Positions 8,789 through 17,355 of a stretch of DNA of 64,000 nt are shown piece after piece. The notes below the pieces were generated by a model, which was not told where the DNA came from, ran no database searches, and was given only the letters and a program-made list of their open reading frames with translations. The stretch's first letter is position 1. The number at the start of each line of letters is the position of its first letter. Source of the stretch: Haladaptatus sp. R4 (GTDB lineage: Archaea; Halobacteriota; Halobacteria; Halobacteriales; Haladaptataceae); contig NZ_LWHG01000004.1 in NCBI RefSeq assembly GCF_001625445.1, positions 35,816-99,815 of the forward strand, written 5' to 3'. The position numbers were made by a program, and so were the translations under genes.

Positions 8789-9385
8789 TCAGTCAGCCAC
8801 GCCTTCCTGCAGGCGCTCGTACCGCTCGGCGAACTGGGATTTACACGACGAACAGCAGAAGTGATACAGTTCGTCCTCGATGCGCGTCGATTCACCCTCG
8901 TTCGTGACGGTGTTGCCACATTCCACGCAGTCGGGGGCGAACTCGATGGTTCCCGGTTGCGGGTTCCACTCCTCGTCCACGAGCAACTGGACGTCGTAAT
9001 CGCGGACGGCGTCACCTTCGATGGCGTCCGAGAGCAGCGTTTCGACCGCCCGTTCGTGGAGGTTCGCCTTACAAACGACGTGCGAGTCGGCGGTGACGAA
9101 GATGTGTTCGACCCCGTCGAACGACCCGAGCGATTCCTTGATTGCATCGACGTGACCCGGTTTGGCGTTGATCGTGACGAGCAGCGCGAGTCCGTCGATG
9201 AGGATTCCCTGATCCAAATCCGCGGTGAACCGGCGGATGATTCCGATCTCTTGGAGGCGGTCGACCCGGTCGGAGACCGTCGGCGGGGAGAGATCGACCG
9301 TGTCGGCGATTTCGTTGTAAGGGCGGCGTGCGTCCTCTACGAGCAACCGGATGATTTCCCGGTCAGTGTCGTCGAGTTGTCGCAT
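8789..9385 (-). CDS. Lrp/AsnC-type regulator with C-terminal TRASH metal-sensing domain
   Basis: Residues 1-60 form an AsnC winged helix (LDDTDREIIRLLVEDARRPY, then the recognition helix region LSPPTVSDRVDRL). A ligand-binding RAM-like domain follows. The last 50 residues are a TRASH zinc/copper-binding treble clef with CVEC and FCCSSC cysteines. The same domain order is known in Halobacterium VNG1179C, which controls a copper-efflux ATPase. The gene is divergent from the CopZ-like gene and shares the genome region with copA, so it is most likely the copper-responsive regulator. An AT-rich 14-base perfect palindrome lies in its upstream region. Confidence 0.9.
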   Translation of the reverse strand: MRQLDDTDREIIRLLVEDARRPYNEIADTVDLSPPTVSDRVDRLQEIGIIRRFTADLDQGILIDGLALLVTINAKPGHVDAIKESLGSFDGVEHIFVTADSHVVCKANLHERAVETLLSDAIEGDAVRDYDVQLLVDEEWNPQPGTIEFAPDCVECGNTVTNEGESTRIEDELYHFCCSSCKSQFAERYERLQEGVAD

Positions 9386-9450
9386 TGTGCTGTTCTTCGT
9401 GTTATAGGTGGAAAACAGTTTTTGTCATCACGCATCTCTGCCGGTGACTT

Positions 9451-9464
9451 CGAATATATATTCG
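9451..9464. promoter_or_regulatory. Perfect 14-base palindrome upstream of the Lrp-TRASH gene
   Basis: CGAATATATATTCG is a perfect palindrome 66-79 bases before the regulator's start and 188 bases before the divergent copZ-like gene. Its position and symmetry suggest an operator, perhaps for autoregulation. Part of it could also simply act as a TATA element. Confidence 0.4.
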
Positions 9465-9651
9465 GGTGAATACAAAATTTCACTTGTTTAAAAAATGAAT
9501 TATCTGTTCCATCTGGAACTCCTCCGGTATCCATCCGACGTCAGTTCGGCACCGGACGGAAACGGTGGTTCTCTCCCCCTTACCTCGTTCCGCTGGCTAC
9601 CTTCGGATTTTTCCCGAAATCGCAAAAAGTAAGCGGTGAGTATGCTGTTGC

Positions 9652-9849
9652 ATGGTCGAAACCATCGACGTAGACGGAATGAGTTGTGGCGGTTGTGAAC
9701 GGAACGTCGTCGAAGCGCTCGAAGACGTCTCGGGTGTCTCCGACGCCAACGCCGACCACGAGGCCGGGACTGCGACCGTCGAGGGCGACGCGGATACCGC
9801 TGACCTCGTCACCGCGGTTCAGGATGCTGGCTACGACGCCTCGGCCTGA
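9652..9849 (+). CDS. copZ: CopZ-like copper chaperone, single HMA domain
   Basis: The 65-residue protein is a stand-alone heavy-metal-associated domain with the metal-binding loop GMSCGGC at residues 9-15 and the usual ferredoxin-like ending in AGYDASA. Such proteins carry Cu(I) in the cytoplasm to a P1B ATPase. Its neighbour is the divergently transcribed Lrp-TRASH regulator. hemE follows 41 bases later on the same strand, so read-through is possible, but hemE probably has its own promoter. Confidence 0.9.
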   Translation: MVETIDVDGMSCGGCERNVVEALEDVSGVSDANADHEAGTATVEGDADTADLVTAVQDAGYDASA

Positions 9850-9890
9850 AGAGTCGAAACGCTTAGACGCTATCCGGCCAATTTCGAGCC

Positions 9891-10895
9891 ATGAGCGACC
9901 TGTTGGTTCGTGCCGCGCGCGGCGAACGTACCGAACGCCCGCCGGTCTGGTTGATGCGGCAGGCCGGACGATATATCCCGGAGTACCGCGACATCCGAAG
10001 CGACTACTCCTTCAAGGAGGCCATCAAGACGCCGGAGGTGGCCGAACGAATCACCCTTCTGCCGTGGGAGTTGTTCGAACCGGACGGTCTCGTCATGTTT
10101 TCGGACATCCTCACCGTCCTCGAACCCCTCGGCTTCGAGTACCACATCGAGAGCGGCGTCGGTCCGGTCGTCTCGAATCCCGTCAGCGGTCCGGACGACG
10201 TCCCGACGGCGTTCACCGACGTCGCCACCGAAATCGACTACGTCGGGAAACTGCTGAATCGATTGCAGGACAGCATCGGCGACAAAACGAGCATCATCGG
10301 TTTCTCCGGTGGGCCGTACACGCTCGCCTCGTACGTGGTCGGCGACGAACCTACGTCGCGGAAACCGATCCGTCGGTTCCGGACGAACCACCCCGAAGCG
10401 TTCCGCGACCTCCTCGAAATCTTCACCGACGTCGTGGTGGAGTACGTCAAGTACCAACAAGCACAGGGTGCGGACGTGATACAGGTGTTCGACACGTGGT
10501 CGGGCGTGTTGACCCCCGACGACTACCGGGAGTTCGTCCTGCCACTCCACCAACGCATCTTCGACGCCATCGACGTGCCCTCCATCGTCTTCGCGCGCCA
10601 CCCCGGCGGCAAACTCGACCTGCTCGCCGAATCGGGCGCTGACGTGGTCGGCCTCGACTGGACCATCGACATGGCCGACGCCCGTGAGCAGTTGGGCGAC
10701 ACGCCGGTTCAGGGTAACCTCGACCCGTCCTACCTGCTCGGCAGTCCGGAGTTCATCAAGGAGATGACACACGAGGTCATCGAGAAAGCGGGCGACTCGG
10801 GCCACATCCTCAACCTCGGCCACGGCATCGACCGGACGACGCCGGTCGAAAACGCGCAGGCGTTCGTCGAGGCGGCGAAGGAAGTCGAACGATAG
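9891..10895 (+). CDS. hemE: Uroporphyrinogen III decarboxylase
   Basis: The intact 334-residue protein has the family signature near the N-terminus, RPPVWLMRQAGRYIPEY, the substrate-binding aspartate region FSDILTVLEPLG, and FSGGPYTLASYVV in the barrel. The enzyme removes four acetate carboxyls from uroporphyrinogen III to make coproporphyrinogen III. With hemG and hemH 0.9 kb away it points to the decarboxylating late haem route rather than only the sirohaem-dependent Ahb route usual in archaea. It is on the plus strand, while hemG-hemH are on the minus strand. Confidence 0.95.
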   Translation: MSDLLVRAARGERTERPPVWLMRQAGRYIPEYRDIRSDYSFKEAIKTPEVAERITLLPWELFEPDGLVMFSDILTVLEPLGFEYHIESGVGPVVSNPVSGPDDVPTAFTDVATEIDYVGKLLNRLQDSIGDKTSIIGFSGGPYTLASYVVGDEPTSRKPIRRFRTNHPEAFRDLLEIFTDVVVEYVKYQQAQGADVIQVFDTWSGVLTPDDYREFVLPLHQRIFDAIDVPSIVFARHPGGKLDLLAESGADVVGLDWTIDMADAREQLGDTPVQGNLDPSYLLGSPEFIKEMTHEVIEKAGDSGHILNLGHGIDRTTPVENAQAFVEAAKEVER

Positions 10896-10897
10896 GA

Positions 10898-10907
10898 AAT
10901 TTTATTT
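10898..10907 (+). promoter_or_regulatory. TATA box for the ABC permease gene
   Basis: AATTTTATTT begins two bases after the hemE stop and is centred 28 bases before the ATG at 10930, giving the permease its own leaderless promoter. Confidence 0.5.
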
Positions 10908-10929
10908 CTACCTGACGACACGACCCTGT

Positions 10930-11747
10930 ATGTCCCTCCGATTGGTGGCCCGCAAGGATTTTCTCGATTTTGCTCGGAAAAAGTCGTTCTGGGCCGTTTC
11001 GGTCGTCCTCGCCCTGCTCGTCGTTCTGTGGTCGTACTTCTACACGATTCACTCCTACAGCACCGGAACCGCGGTGGACGTAGTGCAGTACGTTTACTCC
11101 GCGGCACAGGTGCTCGTTCCCCTGATCGGACTGTTCGTCGGGTACAGCGCGGTCGCGCCGAACGCGAGTCGGGAACGCTAAAGCTCCTGCTCGGACTGCC
11201 CCACTCCCGGCGAGACGTGTTCGGCGGCAAGTTCATCTCCCGCTGCGGCGTCGCCCTCATCCCCTCGTTGGCGAGTTTCCTCCTCGCCGTCGTCTTCATC
11301 GTCTCGCAGTTCGGCCGGTTTTCGTTCGGACCGTACGCGCTGTTCACGGCGGCGACGGTCCTCCTCGGTGCCGTGTACGTTGCGATCGGCGTCGGACTGT
11401 CGGGATTGGCGAAATCGAACCGCCGCGCCGGAATCCTCGCGGTCGGCGCGTTCGCCCTCTTTCAGTTGTTCTGGGGTACGCTGGTCAATATCGTCGCGTA
11501 CCTCAAAACGGGTTCTTCGATGATGGTCGCTCCCTACCCGGCGTGGACCTACCTCGTGAAATGGCTGAGTCCGTCCGGCGCGTACGAAGGATTGCTTCAT
11601 TTGTCCTTGCTCCCGTCCCTCCGAATCGCCTCGGGCGGCCAACCCCCGACGTATCTCTCCCCGTGGCTGGTCGTCGTCCTGCTCGTCTGGGGAATCGTTC
11701 CGTTCGCAGTCGGTTACTGGCGGTTCGAAAATGCCGAACTGGACTGA
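10930..11747 (+). pseudogene. ABC-2 family transporter permease, one probable frameshift
   Basis: The product has about six membrane helices and the characteristic cytoplasmic segment ERESGTLKLLLGLPHSR after helix two, typical of NosY-like ABC-2 permeases. As sequenced, the first frame stops at 11181. One base is missing near 11157 (GTCGCGCCGAACG for GTCGCGGCCGAACG), and repair yields a 272-residue protein ending at 11747. No ATP-binding partner is adjacent, so the substrate and the ATPase are unknown. A TATA-like box at 10898-10907 supports the start. The stop abuts the hemG stop on the other strand. Confidence 0.82.
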
Positions 11748-13031
11748 TTACTTCGCCAACTGCCCCGCCAACGCCTTGGCCTCCCGAATTCGGCTTGGAA
11801 CGCCCATCCTCGCGGTGTAGTTCGTGGCGAGGTGGACTCCGTCCGGCGTTTCGAATTCATCCAGCGCGTCCCACGACTCGTCGTAGGCCGGGAATCCCCG
11901 GTGGAGTTTGTGAACGCTCAGCACCTCGGCGTCGCTTCCCATCACCTCGGCGAACTCCGTGGCTGCAATTTCGCCGAGCGTCTCGTCGCTCTCTTCGAGC
12001 AGTTCCGGGTTCTTCATCCCGCCGAGGAAGACGGTGTACACTCCTTTACTCCCCGACTTCCCGGTCCGTCCGAACATGCTCGCATTCCAGGAGACGCCGA
12101 GCGTGTCGAGTCCTTCGTCGTGGCGCACTTGATAGCCGAAGCCGTCCCGGTCGGAATCGGCCCGGAGGTGCACGAACGCGAGCGGGTTGTAGTTCAGCCT
12201 TCGGAGCGATTCGGCCGTGTCGCTGAGATTCGACAGGAGGTCGGCGCTCACCGCGGCGGGCGTGGTGACGACCACGTCGTCCACGTCGAACGACCCGTCG
12301 TCGGTTTCGAGGACGAACCTTCCATCCCCATCTCCCTTTTTTCGAATTTCGGTAACCGGCGTTTCGAGACGGACGTTCTCCTCGTGGGCGTCGTAGAGTG
12401 CCTCCGGGAGCCGCTGGACACCCTCCTCGAAGGTCATCGCGGGGGCGGAACTGCCGTCGGCCATCGCGCGTTTGAGGACGGGCGTCAGCAGGTCGCCGTA
12501 CGTTTCCTCCATTCGCATGACGCCGGAGAGCGAATGCTTGACCGGCATTCGATGGGGGAGTGAGCCGTACGTCCCGCCGAACAGCGGGCCGATGAGGTTC
12601 TCGTACGCTTCCTCGCCGAACTTCCGGGTGAACATCTCCGCCGCGGTTTCCTCGGGGTCCACCGGGTCGGTTTGTGGCTCCTCCAGCACGTCCAGTTTGC
12701 CGCGCCAGGACAGCAGGTCGGTGGTGCCGAACTCCTCGATGGAGAACGGCGCGCGACGGAGCGCGCCGTTCGCGTAGACGAACAGTTTCGTGTCCCCGGC
12801 TTCGATGACTTCGTCCTCCAGGCCGAGGTCGGCGATGAGTTCGTCCACCGGTCCCGTGCGTCGCAGGCGCTGTGGTCCCCACTCCAGCAGGTAGCCGTCG
12901 ACGCGGCCGCTCCGAATCACGCCGCCGGGTTCGTCGTCGGCTTCGAGGATGACGTGGTCGATTCCCGCCTCGTCGAGATTGTGTGCGAGCGCGAGGCCGG
13001 TGATGCCCCCGCCGACGATTCCGACCGTCAT
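11748..13031 (-). CDS. hemG: FAD-dependent protoporphyrinogen/coproporphyrinogen oxidase
   Basis: The 427-residue flavoprotein begins with a dinucleotide-binding motif, GIVGGGITGLALAHNL, and the FAD-contacting ILEADDEPGG. It continues as a HemY-type oxidase to a C-terminal FAD motif near GVHLATNYTARMGV. It oxidises protoporphyrinogen IX, or coproporphyrinogen III in the coproporphyrin route; sequence alone does not decide. The start at 13031 overlaps the hemH stop by ATGA, showing translational coupling; a longer start at 13055 would lie inside hemH. With hemH it forms a two-gene operon. Confidence 0.9.
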   Translation of the reverse strand: MTVGIVGGGITGLALAHNLDEAGIDHVILEADDEPGGVIRSGRVDGYLLEWGPQRLRRTGPVDELIADLGLEDEVIEAGDTKLFVYANGALRRAPFSIEEFGTTDLLSWRGKLDVLEEPQTDPVDPEETAAEMFTRKFGEEAYENLIGPLFGGTYGSLPHRMPVKHSLSGVMRMEETYGDLLTPVLKRAMADGSSAPAMTFEEGVQRLPEALYDAHEENVRLETPVTEIRKKGDGDGRFVLETDDGSFDVDDVVVTTPAAVSADLLSNLSDTAESLRRLNYNPLAFVHLRADSDRDGFGYQVRHDEGLDTLGVSWNASMFGRTGKSGSKGVYTVFLGGMKNPELLEESDETLGEIAATEFAEVMGSDAEVLSVHKLHRGFPAYDESWDALDEFETPDGVHLATNYTARMGVPSRIREAKALAGQLAK

Positions 13032-14077
13032 TCGTCGAGGGGAGCGTTGAGACACATCGTTCCCGGCGTATCCTTACACTGACACTGGCGGAACTGGTAG
13101 TACGACGGGTCGAACCCGGCGACGAACGGTTCCACGAGGTCGGCGAGAACGTCGGCGAATCGCTCGTCGTCGTGCGGAACCGGTACGCGGTAGAAGTCGA
13201 GACCCGCTTCTTCGGCTTCCTCGCGGAGTTCGTCGTCCAGTTCGGACAGCGTCTCGCTCTGTTCGTGCATGAAGCTGATGGGGTCCACGACCACGCGCTC
13301 CGCGTCGAGGTCGGCGACGACCTCCTCGACTTCGGGTTCCGTCCACGGAATCTCGCGGTTACCGTGGTTCTGGAAGCCGAGCGCGTACGATTCGAGGCCG
13401 AGTTCGCTCGCCATCACGTCGCAGAACTCGTTCACGTACACGTCGTAGCGACTGCCCTCGTCCAGATAGTGGCTCGGCGTTCCGTGTGCCGAAAACAGCA
13501 GTTCGGTGTCGTCGTCGGTCAGGTCGAGGTCTTCCTCGTCGGCGTACTCGCGGATGTTCTCCGCGCGGATCCGGTTGTACGTCGGGTGTCTGTGCCATCC
13601 CGTCACCTCGTGGACCGGCACGTCCCAGTCCCGCTCCTCTACCGCGTTCGTGAGTTCTTCGAGCGAGGCGACGGTGGTCGAGGCTCCACAGAGCGGGTAG
13701 GCGGGAAGCCCGATGAGTTCATCGACGCCGTCCTCGCGGGCCTGCTCGACTGCGTCCCCGATGTACGGTTCGGTGAACTGGAACCCGACGTAGGTCGTCG
13801 CGTCGAATCCCCGTTCGTCGAGTTCGGCCTCCAGCGCGTCGGCTTGCGCTTTTGCCTGTGGGTCGAGCGGCGAACCGCCGATTTCCTCGTACTCCTCGAT
13901 GAGTCCGGGGGCGCGTCGCTCGGCCAACTGCCGGGACCGTTGGCGCGCTTCCTCCTCGGTGGTGTCCCCTTCGAGGTCGGCGTTGTTCATGAAAATGCGC
14001 TCGAGATAGCCGAGCACGTTCTCCCGCGTCGGTTCGTCCGGCTCGCCGAAATTGAGTACCACGACGCCAGTCGTCAT
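13028..14077 (-). CDS. hemH: Ferrochelatase
   Basis: The 349-residue protein starts MTTGVVVLNFGEPDEP, the typical N-terminus of ferrochelatases, and contains the catalytic histidine in LFSAHGTP and the metal-site region FQNHGN. It inserts Fe(II) into a porphyrin. The C-terminus has three clustered cysteines (CQCKDTPGTMC), a pattern seen in ferrochelatases carrying a [2Fe-2S] cluster; a fourth ligand would have to come from elsewhere in the chain. The downstream hemG overlaps by four bases. Upstream in-frame starts as far as 14224 are less likely, as the fold begins at 14077. Confidence 0.92.
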   Translation of the reverse strand: MTTGVVVLNFGEPDEPTRENVLGYLERIFMNNADLEGDTTEEEARQRSRQLAERRAPGLIEEYEEIGGSPLDPQAKAQADALEAELDERGFDATTYVGFQFTEPYIGDAVEQAREDGVDELIGLPAYPLCGASTTVASLEELTNAVEERDWDVPVHEVTGWHRHPTYNRIRAENIREYADEEDLDLTDDDTELLFSAHGTPSHYLDEGSRYDVYVNEFCDVMASELGLESYALGFQNHGNREIPWTEPEVEEVVADLDAERVVVDPISFMHEQSETLSELDDELREEAEEAGLDFYRVPVPHDDERFADVLADLVEPFVAGFDPSYYQFRQCQCKDTPGTMCLNAPLDE

Positions 14078-14300
14078 AGTCGATGTTCGGGGCGGATACG
14101 CCGAATAGTTGTCGTTTGCCGCGTCGTCGAGGATTTTATCACGGGGTAGACGGCGTCCAGTTTGGGAAACGAATGTCATCCGAAACCCCGCATCTGTGCC
14201 GTCGAATCGTCCGAAAAGACGCATATTTCGTTCGATACGGACATCGCCGGAGATGTCTCTCGTGAACGATTCCCAGTTTTCCCCTCGATTCCTTTTTAGG

Positions 14301-14608
14301 CTAGAGCCACTCGGCGGCCCACAGTTCTAGCTCCTCGAAGATCGGACAGAGCGAGCGACCTTTCTCGTTGAGGCTGTAGTAGGTCGCTATCGGCGCGTCT
14401 TCCTCGGTACGGCGACTGACGAAACCCATCTCGCCGAGGTCGTCCAACACGCGCGAGAGCGTCCGCGAACTCGCACCCGTCGAGCGTTTGAGTTCGTTGA
14501 AGCGCTTCTCGCCGTCCTGTAGATCGTGGAGGACGACAACCGCCATTGGGACCCGATTTGCTCGACCGATTTTACGACCGGGCAGACGTCAAGAGATTCC
14601 GAAGACAT
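14301..14608 (-). pseudogene. HxlR-family winged-helix regulator, one probable frameshift
   Basis: The N-terminus from 14608 reads MSSESLDVCPVVKSVEQIGSQWR, with the conserved cysteine before the first helix found in HxlR proteins. One base is missing near 14539 (TTGTCGTC for TTGGTCGTC). The frame then continues VVLHDLQDGEKRFNELKR and the winged helix with STGASSRTLSRVLDDLG. Restored, it is 102 residues, full length for the family. As sequenced only an 81-residue fragment remains from an internal ATG. Members sense electrophiles or redox changes and often act locally, but no target gene is obvious here. Confidence 0.83.
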
Positions 14609-14807
14609 ACGTGTTCTCGTTGCACCCAACTCCGCGAAGGTATATATCGGTTCGTATTCCAACCACGTAACAAAGTGATACCGAACATAGTCGGCAGGTT
14701 GGTCGGAAGGTCGAGCGTCGGATCGGGAGGTTTCTCACCGACTCGTCGAAACGTTTCGAGCTAGTAACTCGTCGACCCACTCGCTCGATGACGCCAACCT
14801 CTAACCT

Positions 14808-14819
14808 AAATTATTTATT
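14808..14819 (+). promoter_or_regulatory. TATA box of the universal stress protein gene
   Basis: AAATTATTTATT is centred about 29 bases before the ATG at 14843, a strong archaeal TATA box giving a leaderless transcript. Confidence 0.55.
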
Positions 14820-14842
14820 CTCTGGGTTTGGCAATATTTGGT

Positions 14843-15290
14843 ATGAAACGGGCACTCGCCGTCATCGAGGCATCCGAGTCGGCAAAAGAATTGGTTCGGG
14901 AAGCGGGCGAACTCGCTGCGGGCGTCGAGGCGGAACTCGTCTTGCTCCACGTCACGACCAACGACGAGTACGAGGAGACGCGAACGTCCCTGGAACGAAT
15001 TCCGAACCTCGAAAGCTCCTACACCGCAGGGCAAGCGCTCGAAGGTGCTCGACAGTTCGCTGCTGACCTCGGGCGACGAGGTGCTCGACGGCGTCGACGT
15101 CGAACACGAGTCGGTGGGTCGCATCGGCGACGAGCGCGACGAAATTCTCGCCACCGCGAACGACCTCGGCTGTGACCACGTCTTCCTCGCGGGCCGGAAG
15201 CGTTCCCCGACGGGGAAAGCGCTGTTCGGCGACCGAACGCAGTCGGTCATCCTCGATTTCGACGGCGCCGTCACCGTCGTCACGGAATGA
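14843..15290 (+). pseudogene. Universal stress protein (UspA family), one probable frameshift
   Basis: The sequence begins MKRALAVIEASESAKELV and ends with the nucleotide-binding part GCDHVFLAGRKRSPTGKALFGD followed by TQSVILDF, the usual end of UspA-like ATP-binding proteins. An extra G in the GGG at 15071-15073 splits it. Removing it joins ARQFAADL to GDEVLDGVDVEH and gives about 148 residues. Family members are soluble cytosolic proteins induced by stress. The TATA box directly upstream supports the start. Confidence 0.85.
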
Positions 15291-15352
15291 TCCTCCCGTC
15301 GTTTCCTCCGAACCACAACACGTAAGTTGATGCTCCGCTGACAATCGTATCA

Positions 15353-15715
15353 ATGTTGGGACGATTGTTCGGTAGTGAACCTGTTTCTTCACCGATAGAG
15401 CTGTCCCACGACGACCTGTTCAACCTGTGTCGCGTCGAACGCCGACGACACGCCATCTCCATCATGGCGAACGTGTCAGACGTGATTCCGATGCGGACGC
15501 TCGTGGACGAAGTCACCGCTCGGGAGTTCGGCTCTGATTGGACGACGGACAACCGAACGACCGTCTACACGACGTTTTATCAACAGCACATCTCGGTCCT
15601 GGAGGACGCCGACGTGTTGTCCGCGCCCGACGGTCCCAGCGGCACGCTGTATCCGGAAGGCAACGCGGAACCGCTCGCGGAGCTGATCACGTTCATCGGG
15701 ACGATTACCGACTGA
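15353..15715 (+). CDS. Haloarchaeal winged-helix protein (DUF7344-like)
   Basis: The 120-residue protein contains a compact winged helix-turn-helix beginning LSHDDLFNLCRVERRRHAI and continuing through a region resembling MRTLVDEVTARE and TTVYTTFYQQHISVLED. This matches the abundant haloarchaeal regulator family I know as DUF7344 (name from memory). A second member lies at 38477-38854. The target is unknown. It stands alone, 62 bases after the stress protein gene. Confidence 0.7.
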   Translation: MLGRLFGSEPVSSPIELSHDDLFNLCRVERRRHAISIMANVSDVIPMRTLVDEVTAREFGSDWTTDNRTTVYTTFYQQHISVLEDADVLSAPDGPSGTLYPEGNAEPLAELITFIGTITD

Positions 15716-15722
15716 CTCGTCG

Positions 15723-16265
15723 TTACCAATCGCCATCGAGCTTCCGTCGTGCGACCAGATAACCGGCGTGCGTTCGCCATCGTCTCCCGCTCTCGACGTG
15801 CTCCACCCGGTACCGCGAACCACAACTTCCGCACCGTCGTTCCGCCGGTCTCTTGACCGCCTCGGAGGCACGAAACCGCCGTGCCTCCCAGTCACAGGAC
15901 GAACAGACGAGGCGGAGACGCGCGTCCGCGAACGAACGACAGTGACGTGGTGCGTCGAGTTCGCGCGCCTTCGCTTTGAACCGTCGTCCGTGTCCGGACT
16001 CGCTGAACCGTTGAAACTCCCACGCGTGAACCAGTTCGTGTCGAATCGTCCCCGTGAACTCGTCCCACCCGAACGAGCGATAGGCCTCCCACGTCAACCG
16101 AATCGTCACCTGCTCGGTTCGGTGATCGTAGAGACAGGCACCCGCACGGCGGACTGCGCGGTCCGAACACTCCCACTCGATCCGTTCGAAATCTACCGGG
16201 ATCGGAACCGTTCTGGCGTAGCGTTCCGCTGCGTCGAGCAACTCATCGCGGGTTTCCGGCCCCAT
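15723..16265 (-). CDS. SprT-like zinc metalloprotein
   Basis: The 180-residue protein carries the zinc-protease signature RHELVHAWE, with the third ligand in ESGHGRRF, as in the SprT/Spartan family. A C-terminal zinc ribbon follows with CSSC and CGSC pairs. Spartan-type enzymes degrade DNA-protein crosslinks, but for archaeal SprT-like proteins the role is not established. The start at 16265 gives the typical N-terminal helix. It runs convergently into the upstream regulator with a seven-base gap. Confidence 0.85.
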   Translation of the reverse strand: MGPETRDELLDAAERYARTVPIPVDFERIEWECSDRAVRRAGACLYDHRTEQVTIRLTWEAYRSFGWDEFTGTIRHELVHAWEFQRFSESGHGRRFKAKARELDAPRHCRSFADARLRLVCSSCDWEARRFRASEAVKRPAERRCGSCGSRYRVEHVESGRRWRTHAGYLVARRKLDGDW

Positions 16266-16324
16266 CGGACGATGGTTCGAATCGACGGATTATAGCGTTG
16301 CCCGTCTCCACCAGTCCGACCCGA

Positions 16325-16612
16325 CTACAGCCGATGGAGCCGACCGGTCTGACAGTAGGGGCACCTATCGTCGGGTTCCGGCCGTGTGCTGACCCGTCCA
16401 CACATCGAACACACCCGAAGGACTCGTTCCCACCGCTCCCGTTCCGCTTCGAGCGTCGCCACTCTTCGCTGGGTTTCCGCGAGGCGTCGATGCAGGGACT
16501 CGATTTCGGCGTGTAACCGCTCGTAAAGTCGATGTTCCGTTTCGTGTTGTGGGTCCGAAGCTTCGATTCGTGGACGGCGAGAACCCATTCCACCGTGGTT
16601 GTCCGACGTCAT
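16325..16612 (-). CDS. Small coiled-coil protein with C-terminal zinc ribbon
   Basis: The 95-residue product has a heptad-like helical middle (about residues 25-60, rich in Glu, Arg and Leu) and a four-cysteine ribbon near the end, CSMC followed by CPYC. I recognise no characterised family. The ATG at 16612 is chosen because upstream in-frame codons encode Arg/Ser-rich sequence unlike this organism's proteins. Such small zinc ribbons are common in haloarchaea and may bind nucleic acid or protein partners. Confidence 0.65.
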   Translation of the reverse strand: MTSDNHGGMGSRRPRIEASDPQHETEHRLYERLHAEIESLHRRLAETQRRVATLEAERERWERVLRVCSMCGRVSTRPEPDDRCPYCQTGRLHRL

Positions 16613-16861
16613 GCTTCTCGATAAACGAACGTGACGAACGACCATGAATGGGACGGCGCCGTCCGACCGGCCCTTGCTATATAATGCACTTGTAATGGAA
16701 AGCCGAACCGCGAATAGCCGAGGGCTTTTTGTTTTCGTTGGGGACGGTGGCGGAACGTGTTGACGACTATCAGTCAGGCTACGCACCTTCCCGGTGCGTT
16801 TATCTATACTTTACACTCACGAGACTATTCTTCCTATATTTCGCAAGAATGGGAGGTTTAG

Positions 16862-17191
16862 CTACTCCGTCACATCGTCGGGTCGCACGACTTCGAGTGG
16901 TGCGTAGAGTCGCTTTCGAGCGTCGGGAAGATATAACCGTTCCTCGATGAGGTTCTCCTCTTTGAGTTTCATCAGTGCATCACGTGTCGTGCGTGCCGGT
17001 AGCAAGGCATCCGTCCGAACCTGCTGTTGTGTCATCGGCGCTTCGTCCGTGAGAACCCGATAGACGAGTTTCGCACTCGGTGGCAGTTCGATGAGCCGTT
17101 CGAATCGGTCTTGGGGGGTAGTGTTACTGCCGGAGCGTCCGGCAAAATCGACCACTGGAGTTCGGCATACCAGTCCTTTCTTCGGAGTCAT
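16862..17191 (-). CDS. Winged-helix DNA-binding protein (MarR/TrmB-like)
   Basis: The 109-residue protein contains a single winged helix: LPPSAKLVYRVLTDEAPMTQ, then a recognition region LLPARTTRDALMKLKEENLI and a wing LYLPDARKRLYAPL. It looks like the small haloarchaeal TrmB/MarR-type regulators. The first 25 residues are less conserved, and an internal start cannot be excluded. The 248 bases between it and the zinc-ribbon gene contain no other gene that I can see. Confidence 0.7.
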   Translation of the reverse strand: MTPKKGLVCRTPVVDFAGRSGSNTTPQDRFERLIELPPSAKLVYRVLTDEAPMTQQQVRTDALLPARTTRDALMKLKEENLIEERLYLPDARKRLYAPLEVVRPDDVTE

Positions 17192-17355
17192 CCCTGTTAT
17201 TTATTCCGGTATTGGTGAATGTATGCTAGACCGGATGCTTAAGCACATATTTAACTATTCTTGGATTTCGTAACCACAAGATATAAAGATGCTTTAGCGA
17301 ATGGTTCATTAACAAATTCCGTTCGGTGGAAAAACCGGCACACTCGAATCCAATC

